From an uncultured bacterium (GTDB taxonomy: Bacteria; Actinomycetota; Coriobacteriia; Coriobacteriales; Coriobacteriaceae): DNA of 8,241 nt. The position numbers were made by a program, and so were the translations under genes. The notes beneath the pieces were generated by a model, which had not been told where the DNA came from, did no database searches, and saw nothing but the letters and a program-made list of their open reading frames with translations. The stretch is taken from positions 1 through 8,241 of the forward strand of contig CAJMSL010000090.1 of NCBI GenBank assembly GCA_905216045.1. Reading direction: 5' to 3'. Shown piece by piece: positions 1-5,553 of the stretch; within the stretch, counting starts at the first letter, position 1, and every line of letters starts with the position of its first letter.

Positions 1-235
1 CACCAAGGCCGCCAAGCTCAGCCGCACCCAGCAGGCCCGCCAGGCAGCAGCCATCAAAAAGCAGCTCAACGTCCCGGCCGAAAACGTAATCATCACAAGC
101 TCCCAAACCGGTACCGGCATCGACGAACTCAAAAAGCGCATCGCTGAGGCTTGCCTCTATTCGGGCTGCAACCCCTCAAAAGCTCTCATCTATATCACCT
201 CAGTGATAGTTATTGGTAAACTATCACTGAGGTGA
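1..235 (+). CDS. engB: 3' end of ribosome biogenesis GTPase EngB/YsxC (partial)
   Basis: The open frame entering at base 2 translates to a 77-residue C-terminal piece beginning TKAAKLSRTQQARQ and continuing through an ITSSQTGTGIDELKKRI stretch. In the EngB/YihA/YsxC family of TrmE-Era-like GTPases these correspond to the G4 motif (usually TKxDK) and the G5 SA/SS-x-TGxGIDEL region. The family helps assemble the large ribosomal subunit in the cytoplasm. Two oddities are visible. The G4 aspartate appears to be alanine (TKAA). The C-terminus continues past the usual end of the last helix through CNPSKALIYITSV into a palindrome, with the TGA stop (233-235) lying inside its right arm. That suggests the original 3' end was replaced when the downstream module arrived, which is inference. 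The gene start is outside the window. The family call is fairly secure; other small GTPases such as Era or Der are less likely. Confidence 0.75.
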   Translation, partial: TKAAKLSRTQQARQAAAIKKQLNVPAENVIITSSQTGTGIDELKKRIAEACLYSGCNPSKALIYITSVIVIGKLSLR

Positions 236-244
236 TATTTTTTT
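192..244 (+). terminator. 20-bp palindrome plus T-run; engB terminator overlapping an operator
   Basis: Bases 192-211 and 219-238 are perfect reverse complements, separated by a 7-base loop (212-218) and followed by a run of seven T (238-244). This is the layout of an intrinsic terminator reading rightward out of engB. The T-run abuts the ribosome binding site of the next gene. The stem is AT-rich, so termination may be incomplete. Confidence 0.6.
193..237. promoter_or_regulatory. Paired 16-bp operator sites for the toxin-antitoxin operon
   Basis: Each arm of the large palindrome is itself a dyad of the form TATCAC-N4-GTGATA: 193-208 (spacer CTCA) and 222-237 (spacer TGAG). The two sites lie 29 bp apart centre to centre, in mirrored orientation, just upstream of the DUF3990 gene. 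Two identical dyads beside an Xre-regulated operon are what a dimeric helix-turn-helix autorepressor would bind, so the antitoxin at 904-1602 is the natural candidate. A weak extended -10-like TGGTAAACT (214-222) lies between the sites, but no convincing -35 was found. Confidence 0.6.
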
Positions 245-254
245 GGAGGTCGAT

Positions 255-938
255 ATGGAGCTTTGGCACGGGTCGGAGGTTGTTGTCGAACGTCCGTCGT
301 TGGATAAATGCAGACAATTCAATGACTATGGGCGCGGGTTTTATTGCACGCCACATGAGGAAATGGCGATGGAATGGGCATGCCGGACCGAGTCTGATGG
401 CGTTGCCAATCGATATGAGCTTGATTTAGATGGCCTTTCGGTCTTGGATTTGGAGTCTGGGGAGTTTTCAATCCTCAATTGGCTTGCAATTCTGGCGAAC
501 AACAGAGAGTTCAATGTTTCGACGCCAGTAGCACGCGAGGGGCTTCGTTATCTACTTGATAACTGTTTAATTGATACATCTCCTTATGACGTTATTCGAG
601 GCTATCGTGCAGACGATTCCTATTTCTCGTTTGCAAGACAGTTTGTCAACGGCATGATTTCGCTCAGGCAATTGCAGCGCATTATGTTTTTGGGGGATTT
701 GGGCATTCAATATGCGCTTATGAGTGAGCGTGCGTTCTCGGCGATTAGGTTCCGCGATTGGAAGCAGGCTTCGGGGCCTGAGTATTATCCCAAGCGTTTT
801 GAGCGAGAGCAGAATGCTCGACGCAAATATTTGGATACGGTCAATGGGTTCGATTCCGAAGGTATCGACATTAGGGATTTAATGGCAGGGAGGGTTGATT
901 TAAATGATCCAAGAGTTAACAGATCGTGGGCCGAGTAG
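255..938 (+). CDS. DUF3990 protein, putative ADP-ribosyltransferase-like toxin
   Basis: The 227-residue product begins MELWHGSEVVVERPSLDKCR and continues NDYGRGFYCTPHEEMAMEWA. The LxHGS...(D/N)xGxGFYxT...A.xWA pattern is typical of DUF3990, a family predicted to share the ADP-ribosyltransferase fold. His5 and Tyr30 would be the H and Y of the H-Y-E/Q-type triad; the third residue cannot be assigned by eye. A central block, DVIRGYRADDSYFSFARQF (112-130), and LGDLGIQYALMSERAF (147-161) also match the family's usual GYRADDSYF and LGxLGxQ elements. No signal peptide or membrane segment is seen, so it should be cytoplasmic. The ATG at 255 is preferred over a TTG at 243 because GGAGG (245-249) sits five bases before it. 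It overlaps the downstream Xre gene by 35 bp, which fits a co-translated toxin-antitoxin pair. Base composition is clearly lower in GC than the thr/lys genes. The toxic activity and target are not shown by sequence. Confidence 0.8.
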   Translation: MELWHGSEVVVERPSLDKCRQFNDYGRGFYCTPHEEMAMEWACRTESDGVANRYELDLDGLSVLDLESGEFSILNWLAILANNREFNVSTPVAREGLRYLLDNCLIDTSPYDVIRGYRADDSYFSFARQFVNGMISLRQLQRIMFLGDLGIQYALMSERAFSAIRFRDWKQASGPEYYPKRFEREQNARRKYLDTVNGFDSEGIDIRDLMAGRVDLNDPRVNRSWAE

Positions 939-1602
939 GACATATCCCGTCTACTACCTCGAGGATGCAATGAACAACCTCGGCGACTGCTTTGACTATG
1001 CCGTTAACGATTATGGAGCAGAAGGATCGGAAGTTGCGGAACTCTTTTGCCTGAGCGGCGTAGCTCGCGAGTTCGAACGCGGCAACGCATGGGTAGTGTC
1101 GGGAAAATCGGGCGTTGAGCTGTTCGCGCTTATCGCTGAAAGGTCGGGCTATCAATCAAGGCCGATGCCAAATCGAACCTACCGATTCGAAAAGACACCG
1201 GAATATTGGACAGGCTGGATATTGGCATACCTTCAGTGGCGCCTAGGAGAGTCTTTCGAGGATTTGCTGCATGTCGTTCCATTTGATGCGCTGCGCAGTC
1301 TGTACTACCCTTGGCACGAAGCCTCGGAGGAACGCGTGGCTCGCCTCGTCTGCGATATGGCGAAGAAAGCGTCCAGGCAAACAAAACTTGCGTTAGCAAG
1401 AAAGAAGCTTAAGAAAACCCAACAAGACCTAGCATACGAATCGGGTGTGTCACTCCGCTCAATCCAAATGTACGAGCAGCGCCAGAGAAACATCAATGAA
1501 GCTTCGGTAACAAGCGTAAGGGCCATAGCAAAAGCCCTCCACTGCAACATCGAAGACCTCCTAGAACCAGTCTTCGAATACAAAGAAACCAGCGCAGCGT
1601 AA
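904..1602 (+). CDS. Xre-type helix-turn-helix protein, putative cognate antitoxin and autoregulator
   Basis: The 232-residue protein has two parts. Residues 18-140 carry YLEDAMNNLGDCFDYAVND, SGVAREFERGNAWVVSGKSG, TPEYWTGWILAYLQW and a HEA segment, a conserved set I associate with proteins partnered to DUF3990. Residues about 160-220 form an Xre/HTH_3 domain (LALARKKLKKTQQDLAYESGV, then SLRSIQMYEQRQRNIN, then ALHCNIEDLLEP). The N-terminal part probably binds the toxin and the C-terminal part DNA; both roles are inferred from family organisation. The ATG at 904 lies inside the toxin gene, with GGGAGGG (888-894) nine bases upstream, giving a 35-bp overlap typical of translational coupling. An internal ATG at 970 would drop the conserved YLEDAM block. 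The likely binding sites are the TATCAC-N4-GTGATA pair at 193-237. The last part of the gene is rich in A-ending codons, unlike the core genes. Confidence 0.8.
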   Translation: MIQELTDRGPSRTYPVYYLEDAMNNLGDCFDYAVNDYGAEGSEVAELFCLSGVAREFERGNAWVVSGKSGVELFALIAERSGYQSRPMPNRTYRFEKTPEYWTGWILAYLQWRLGESFEDLLHVVPFDALRSLYYPWHEASEERVARLVCDMAKKASRQTKLALARKKLKKTQQDLAYESGVSLRSIQMYEQRQRNINEASVTSVRAIAKALHCNIEDLLEPVFEYKETSAA

Positions 1603-1741
1603 ACCAATATATTGCCAAGGTTTGTATCTAGTAAGCGCTCCTTACCAGCAAGAGTCCCTACCAATAGATAGCGGCTTAAAGGGCCGAAATCGTATGAATG
1701 GCGTTGCGACTTCCAAATGGGTGACTGCTGCTTGAAAAGCT
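1603..1741. other. Gene-free stretch between convergent operons
   Basis: No supported reading frame was found on either strand. A short hairpin, GTAAG-CGCTC-CTTAC, starts near 1631. Two similar ACCAAT(A)-type tracts occur near 1603 and 1660. There is no clear T-run terminator for the plus-strand antitoxin gene here, so its transcript may end at the hairpin at 1751-1770 or run on. Confidence 0.5.
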
Positions 1742-1770
1742 ATAGAAATAGGGGCCGATTTAACGGCCCC
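1742..1770 (-). terminator. Intrinsic terminator of the minus-strand secreted/small-protein operon
   Basis: A 7-bp perfect stem, GGGGCCG (1751-1757) with CGGCCCC (1764-1770), has a 6-base loop. Read on the minus strand it is followed by TATTTCTAT. It lies 34 bp beyond the stop codon of the 34-residue membrane protein, so it fits as the end of that operon. The plus-strand tail lacks T residues. Confidence 0.65.
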
Positions 1771-1804
1771 AAGCATCGCATAAATGGCATATACGTTTTA
1801 TCAA

Positions 1805-1909
1805 CTATTTCTTGTTTTTAACCCATTTGCAGATACGCCAAATAAGCACTCCGACGAGAATCCAAACGAGAGCGATCATAATGTCTGAGCGTGCAGGAAT
1901 TGGGATCAT
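1805..1909 (-). CDS. 34-residue single-pass membrane protein, unrecognised
   Basis: The minus-strand ATG at 1909 opens a 34-codon frame ending in TAG. The product starts MIPIPARSDIM, then has a hydrophobic run of about 14 residues, IALVWILVGVLIWR (12-25), and ends in a basic tail (KWVKNKK). This is a single membrane helix with a positive C-terminus, likely facing the cytoplasm. A good ribosome binding site, GAGGAAG (1914-1920), precedes the start. The start is 24 bp past the stop of the secreted protein gene at 1934-2449, so the two are probably one transcript closed by the hairpin at 1742-1770. I do not recognise the family. It could be a partner or anchor for the secreted protein, a type I-like small hydrophobic toxin, or a general small membrane protein. 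The case rests on start, ribosome binding site, composition and terminator spacing. Confidence 0.6.
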   Translation of the reverse strand: MIPIPARSDIMIALVWILVGVLIWRICKWVKNKK

Positions 1910-1933
1910 TGAACTTCCTCAATTGATGTGAGT

Positions 1934-2449
1934 CTAGTTTGCATAGGTGTGGAGCGTGCTGCCTTCCATGGTCGCTTGCAACACGGCGATACCGGACGTC
2001 ATCCCCATCGATTCATAGTTGAGTCGATATGTCGCCTGTTTCGAGTTCCATATAAAGGACTCGTTAGTTACCGTACAGCCGATAGTCGTATAGTTTTGTC
2101 CCCAAGCGCTGGTAATGAGCGAGTTCGCTATCTTGATCTTGAATTCGCGATAAATAAAAGGACTGTTGTAATAGATAGTCCAAGTTCCAGATGCGTTGTT
2201 GTAGTAACTGTCCCATATCAGGCTGGGTTCATTGGTTTTTTTAATTCCTATTACTGCAACGGTCCCATCCTTAAGCTTGATTTGATGAGACTGCTCGGGA
2301 CCTTTCGTTAAATCAAAATCTTGGGTTGCGCCAGAAATTGCGACAGCATCGCTTTCTGCAGCATAAGCAGTCGAAGGGCTAAACGAGAAACATATCGGTA
2401 ATATCAAAAGTATCGAGAGGAAAAACGAAGCTTTGAGTGTGCGTAACAC
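1934..2449 (-). CDS. Secreted protein with Sec signal peptide, DUF5626-like
   Basis: The 171-residue product starts MLRTLKASFFLSILLILPI and has a classical Sec signal peptide: basic N-region, hydrophobic core at about 8-23, and a predicted cut after the AYA at 28-30. There is no lipobox, cell-wall sorting motif or second membrane helix, so the mature chain of about 140 residues is probably released. It contains GATQDFDLTKG, an LKDGTVAVIGI stretch, GTWTIYYNS, and a series of beta-like segments ending in GIAVLQATMEGSTLHTY. This order resembles DUF5626 proteins as I remember them (GTQ-F-L, GTWT, A-L-F, L-A-I-G-L), but the match is tentative and the family function is unknown. The GTG at 2449 is chosen over an ATG at 2464 because GGAGG (2458-2462) sits eight bases before the GTG and overlaps the ATG. 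The gene is AT-rich compared with the core genes. Confidence 0.75.
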   Translation of the reverse strand: MLRTLKASFFLSILLILPICFSFSPSTAYAAESDAVAISGATQDFDLTKGPEQSHQIKLKDGTVAVIGIKKTNEPSLIWDSYYNNASGTWTIYYNSPFIYREFKIKIANSLITSAWGQNYTTIGCTVTNESFIWNSKQATYRLNYESMGMTSGIAVLQATMEGSTLHTYAN

Positions 2450-2482
2450 TTTGACCACCTCCATACTGCGATGCCTAGTTAA

Positions 2483-2491
2483 ATAGTAGCA
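2483..2491 (-). promoter_or_regulatory. Possible extended -10 promoter for the secreted-protein operon
   Basis: On the minus strand TGCTACTAT forms an extended -10 (TGn followed by TACTAT, four of six matches to consensus) 34 bp before the GTG start, in an AT-rich stretch (2465-2520). No good -35 box was seen at the usual distance, which extended -10 promoters can tolerate. Confidence 0.35.
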
Positions 2492-2519
2492 TAGATTAAC
2501 AGTTTATTATGTAACCTAA

Positions 2520-2706
2520 AAAGCCCCTATCTGCCCGGCGCCCCTTCAAAGCGTGGGTCCCTGTAGACATCCTCAGCAAGGTAAACGCAGGGATGGTCGG
2601 GGTGTTCCCCTCAAAATTATTCCGCAGCGCGAAGGCCTCTCGTCTGTGGCTCCGTTGGAGCACAAGATCAAATCAGTGAATGCGACTATCCTGTCGAGGC
2701 TGCGCA
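2520..2706. other. Gene-free intergenic stretch with a degenerate repeat fragment
   Basis: No credible coding frame is visible; the short open frames lack ribosome binding sites and recognisable protein features. Bases 2599-2627 (GGGGTGTTCCCC then TCAAAATTATTCCGCAG) resemble the left half of the palindromic element at 2716-2742 with a few mismatches and two extra bases. A small hairpin, GCTCC-GTT-GGAGC, lies near 2649-2661. The stretch may be a decayed copy of the same repeat. Confidence 0.4.
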
Positions 2707-2823
2707 GGCCCCCTTGGGGCTTCCCCAGAAAACAATCCGCAGATCGAATTGACCCGTAGCGCGAAGCGCACGACGGGGCAATTCATGATCGAGGACGTTT
2801 TCAGGGGAAGCCCCAAGGGGGCC
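2707..2823. repeat. 117-bp palindromic element with 27-bp inverted arms
   Basis: Bases 2707-2733 and 2797-2823 are inverted repeats matching at 26 of 27 positions; the arms contain CCCCCTTGGGGCTTCCCC and its complement. The interior continues as an imperfect palindrome (GAATTGACCCGT against ACGGGGCAATTC) around a small GCGC-GAA-GCGC hairpin. The DNA could extrude, or its RNA fold, into one long stem-loop. It ends 23 bp from the thrB stop codon and could stabilise the thrB mRNA 3' end. It lacks a T-run, so it is not a standard intrinsic terminator. The size and layout fit a dispersed repeat or MITE, which is inference. Confidence 0.7.
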
Positions 2824-2846
2824 GGTGAGAGCAATGAGGCAGGGCG

Positions 2847-3728
2847 CTACAGGTATTCGATCTGGGCGCCCTCGGTGTCGCACGTCAGAATGTGCGTCTC
2901 GCACTTGGGGAACTGCTCGCGCAGCTTGACCTGCAGGAACTTTGCCACGATGGTGTCGTCAGTCACGGCCATGAGGGTCGAGCCGGAGCCACTGATCCAG
3001 ATGGTCTTGGCGCCTCCGTTAAGGCAGGTGTCGCGCACGGCGTTGTAGTCGGGGATGAGGCGGCGGCGATAGGGCTCCTGGATGCGGTCGTCGTTGGCGG
3101 CGGCAATCAGGTCAAGGTCGCCGGTCTCCAGGCCGCGCGTCATGCCGGCGATGCGGCCCATTTGCCATACGGCGGTGGAGAGTGGAATCTCCTGTGGCAC
3201 AACCTTGCGGGCCTCGCTCGTATGCACCTCGTAGGGCGGAATCACGGTAATAAAACGCAGGCGACCGCTCACCTCGTAGCGCAGGCACTGGGGGAGCGAA
3301 TCAGTCGGCGTAAAGGAGCAGACGGCGCCGCCCAGGATGGCGGGGGCGACGTTATCGGGATGGCCCTCGACTTCGGTGGCAATGCGAACAAGCTCGGCAC
3401 GGTCGACGGTGTGGCCCGTCAGTGCGGCGGCTGCCATGATGCCGGCGACGACGCAGGTGGAGCTGGAGCCCAGGCCGCGGGCGACGGGCACGTCGGTCTG
3501 GATGTCGATGGCAACGGGGAAGGCCGGCTCGCCCCATGCGGCCAGCGCATCGACAAAGCTTACGTAGACCAGGTTGTTCTCGTTTTGGAATTCCTCGGGG
3601 CAGCCCGTGATGGTGAGCTTGTCGGCGCGCTCAAAGGTAAAGTGCGAGTAGAGGCTGACGGCCATGCCGAGGGTGTCGTAGCCGATGCCTAGGTTGGCGC
3701 TGGTTGCTGGGACGGTGATTTTGATCAT
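2847..3728 (-). CDS. thrB: Homoserine kinase
   Basis: ThrB phosphorylates homoserine with ATP to O-phosphohomoserine, the fourth step from aspartate to threonine, in the cytoplasm. The 293-residue protein has the GHMP-kinase signature in order: N-terminal PATSANLGIGYDTLG (7-21), the ATP-binding loop PVARGLGSSST (81-91), EGHPDNVAPAILGG (121-134) and the C-terminal ISGSGSTLMA motif (245-254). Length and motif spacing are normal for ThrB. The ATG at 3728 has a strong AGGAGG (3735-3740) six bases upstream. The gene points the same way as thrC but is separated from it by 203 bp holding the thrC terminator and a palindromic element that begins one base beyond the ribosome binding site. It may therefore have its own promoter or depend on readthrough; no clear promoter was seen. 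A second palindromic element lies just past its stop codon. Confidence 0.95.
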   Translation of the reverse strand: MIKITVPATSANLGIGYDTLGMAVSLYSHFTFERADKLTITGCPEEFQNENNLVYVSFVDALAAWGEPAFPVAIDIQTDVPVARGLGSSSTCVVAGIMAAAALTGHTVDRAELVRIATEVEGHPDNVAPAILGGAVCSFTPTDSLPQCLRYEVSGRLRFITVIPPYEVHTSEARKVVPQEIPLSTAVWQMGRIAGMTRGLETGDLDLIAAANDDRIQEPYRRRLIPDYNAVRDTCLNGGAKTIWISGSGSTLMAVTDDTIVAKFLQVKLREQFPKCETHILTCDTEGAQIEYL

Positions 3729-3741
3729 GTGGGTCCTCCTG

Positions 3742-3853
3742 GCGTGCCTGGCTGTTTAGTTCGCTGCTCGGGCAGTCCTGCGCAAGACGGAAAGCACATT
3801 AAGTGCTTTCCTTTGCGTGCGGAACTCGCGACGAACTAAACAGCCAGGCACGC
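3742..3853. repeat. 112-bp palindromic element with perfect 22-bp inverted ends
   Basis: Bases 3742-3763 (GCGTGCCTGGCTG, then TTTAGTTCG) and 3832-3853 are exact reverse complements over 22 bp. In the middle is a second hairpin, GGAAAGCAC (3789-3797) with GTGCTTTCC (3803-3811), loop ATTAA, extended by partial CGCAA/TTGCG pairing. The whole element can fold on itself. Its left end is one base beyond the thrB ribosome binding site, so it forms the thrB leader. The perfect ends with a non-coding core fit a mobile palindromic repeat or MITE-like unit. I see no leader peptide rich in Thr codons and no T-box-like motif, so a classical attenuator is not supported. Confidence 0.75.
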
Positions 3854-3889
3854 TGTGCGCGTTCGTCATCATCCCGGGGGTTATCTGAT

Positions 3890-3918
3890 GAAAGAAAGTA
3901 CGCCGGCTTTCGCCGGCG
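3890..3918 (-). terminator. Intrinsic terminator of thrC
   Basis: On the minus strand a 7-bp stem, CGCCGGC/GCCGGCG (3901-3907 with 3912-3918), closes a GAAA tetraloop and is followed by TACTTTCTTT. It begins 13 bp past the thrC stop codon. The stable GNRA loop and pyrimidine-rich tail support termination of thrC before thrB. Confidence 0.75.
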
Positions 3919-3931
3919 CTTAATAAGGGGT

Positions 3932-5449
3932 TTAGTTGGTGGCCATCTTTTTTGCTGCAGACTCGACGTAGCCGGCCATCTCATCGACGTCGCAGACGTC
4001 TTCGAAGCGGACGGGTTTGGATTCGAGTTCGGCGAGCTGGGCCGGGGCAACCGTGTTGGTTGCCTGCTCGAGCACGCGCATGGCCTCAAAGTCGTCCTCG
4101 GGAACGTTGAGGCCCAGGGCATCGCAGCAGGCGCGTGGGAACTTGTAGGGGCTGGCGGTCGAAAGTAGCACGCGGGCCTTGGCGCCCTCGGCGGGAGCGA
4201 CCTTTTCAAAGACGTGATAGCCGCAAGCGGTGTGCGGGTCGATCACGTAGTCGTTCGCGTCCCAGCAGCCCTTGATAGCAGCGCGGACCTCGTCCTCGCT
4301 GGCCCAACCACAGCCAAAGACGCCCTGAATCTTTGCCAGCAGGTCGGCGGGAACCTCGTAGCGACCAGTCTGGGCCAGCTGCTCCATAAGGCCGGCAACA
4401 AGCTCGCAGTCGCCATCGGACAGGAAGTACAGCATGCGCTCCAGGTTAGAGCTGATGAGGATGTCCATCGACGGCGAGATGGTCGTGAAGAACGGACGGT
4501 TGCGGTCGTAGACGCCGGTGGTCAGGAAGTCAGCGAGCACGTTGTTCTTGTCGCTGGCCACGACGAGTTTGGCGACGGGCAGACCCATGCGCTTGGCGTA
4601 GTAGCCGGCCAGGATATCGCCAAAGTTGCCGGTCGGGACGCAGAACTCAACGGCGGCGCCGGCCTCGATGGCACCGGCGCGCAGCAGCTGTGCATAGGCG
4701 GCAAAGTAGTAGACGACCTGCGGCACCAGGCGGCCGACGTTGATGGAGTTGGCGCTCGAAAGCACCGTGCCGGCGGCTTCAAGACGCTCGGCAAGCTCCT
4801 TATCGGCAAAGATGCGCTTGACGGCACTCTGGGCGTCGTCAAAGTTGCCGCGGATGCCGCAGACGGCGACGTTATCGCCTTCCTGTGTGGACATCTGCAG
4901 GTTCTGGACGCGGCTGACCTTGCCTTCGGGATAAAAGACGGTGATGCCCGTGCCCGGGGCGTCGGCAAAGCCAGCGAGCGCTGCCTTGCCCGTGTCGCCC
5001 GATGTGGCGGTGACGATCATGATGCGCTCGGAGCCGCCGTCCTTGGCAGAAGTGCGGGCCATGAGACGGGGAAGCATTTGCAGGGCGACATCCTTAAAGG
5101 CGCTCGTGGGGCCGCCAAAGAGCTCCATCACATAGGTCTGAGGGGCGGCAGCGCCCGGCGCAGCGTCGAGTTTGACGAGCGGCGTAACCTCTTCACTCGC
5201 GAACGTGCCGCGGTATGCCTCGTCGACACACGCCGAAATTTCTTCGGCCGTGTAATCATTCAGTAACATTCCCAACACATCTTGAGCGATTTCAAAGTAC
5301 GATTTATCTGCAAGCGAGCTGATATCGACCTGCTGGGTGCCGAGCTCGTCCGAGACAAACAAACCCCCGTCGGGAGCGATGCCGGTGCGGATTGCCACCT
5401 TACTTGAGCACGATAAAGTGCGTCCTCGTGTACTATGATAAGTTCCCAT
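3932..5449 (-). CDS. thrC: Threonine synthase
   Basis: ThrC is the pyridoxal-phosphate enzyme that converts O-phosphohomoserine to threonine and phosphate. The 505-residue protein starts MGTYHSTRGRTLSCSSKVAI and shows the family motifs: GIAPDGGLFV (23-32), ELFGGPTSAFKDVALQM (109-125) with Lys119 as the probable Schiff-base lysine, the TSGDTGKAALAG segment (149-160), VPTGNFGDILAGYYA (271-285) as the cofactor phosphate loop, and SSNLERMLYF (333-342). Length fits the long bacterial form. The ATG at 5449 is preferred over an upstream ATG at 5494 because GAGGAG (5459-5464) lies nine bases before it and the family normally begins close to the Y-x-STRG motif. It diverges from lysC and is followed by a strong hairpin terminator. 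With thrB it completes threonine synthesis from homoserine. Confidence 0.96.
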   Translation of the reverse strand: MGTYHSTRGRTLSCSSKVAIRTGIAPDGGLFVSDELGTQQVDISSLADKSYFEIAQDVLGMLLNDYTAEEISACVDEAYRGTFASEEVTPLVKLDAAPGAAAPQTYVMELFGGPTSAFKDVALQMLPRLMARTSAKDGGSERIMIVTATSGDTGKAALAGFADAPGTGITVFYPEGKVSRVQNLQMSTQEGDNVAVCGIRGNFDDAQSAVKRIFADKELAERLEAAGTVLSSANSINVGRLVPQVVYYFAAYAQLLRAGAIEAGAAVEFCVPTGNFGDILAGYYAKRMGLPVAKLVVASDKNNVLADFLTTGVYDRNRPFFTTISPSMDILISSNLERMLYFLSDGDCELVAGLMEQLAQTGRYEVPADLLAKIQGVFGCGWASEDEVRAAIKGCWDANDYVIDPHTACGYHVFEKVAPAEGAKARVLLSTASPYKFPRACCDALGLNVPEDDFEAMRVLEQATNTVAPAQLAELESKPVRFEDVCDVDEMAGYVESAAKKMATN

Positions 5450-5553
5450 ATAACACTGCTCCTCGGATGCCTTGGTCCCAATCGGTGAAACCATGGTATC
5501 AGAGCGCGCAAAATAGGTTCGCAGAGGCTTTTTAGAAAGGTAACCTCCAGCCC
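5450..5553. promoter_or_regulatory. Divergent thrC/lysC control region
   Basis: This 104-bp gap must hold promoters for both thrC (minus) and lysC (plus). Only weak candidates were seen: minus-strand TATTTT near 5509-5514 for thrC, and plus-strand TTGGTC near 5471 with an extended TGGTATCAG near 5493-5501 for lysC at a long spacing. No T-box, lysine riboswitch or leader peptide is visible, and the gap is too short for an L-box riboswitch. The lysC ribosome binding site (AAAGG near 5535) is weak and farther than usual from the ATG. Confidence 0.35.

Noticed and set aside
1928..2311. 127-residue plus-strand open frame opposite the secreted protein
   Set aside because: No ribosome binding site or domain; the minus strand has a signal peptide and a proper start.
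2680..2904. Short open frames on both strands across the 117-bp palindrome
   Set aside because: Their near-identical translations (PLGASPEN, GSPKGA) simply reflect the inverted repeat and not a protein.
2892..3692. 266-residue plus-strand open frame inside thrB
   Set aside because: Antisense shadow; thrB shows all GHMP-kinase motifs and a strong ribosome binding site.
3729..3931. Threonine attenuator or T-box upstream of thrB
   Set aside because: No leader peptide with Thr/Ile codons, no T-box or specifier motif; the structure is a symmetric repeat instead.
4214..5266. 350-residue plus-strand open frame inside thrC
   Set aside because: Antisense shadow of thrC with Val/Gly/Ala/Asp-rich composition and no domain signal.
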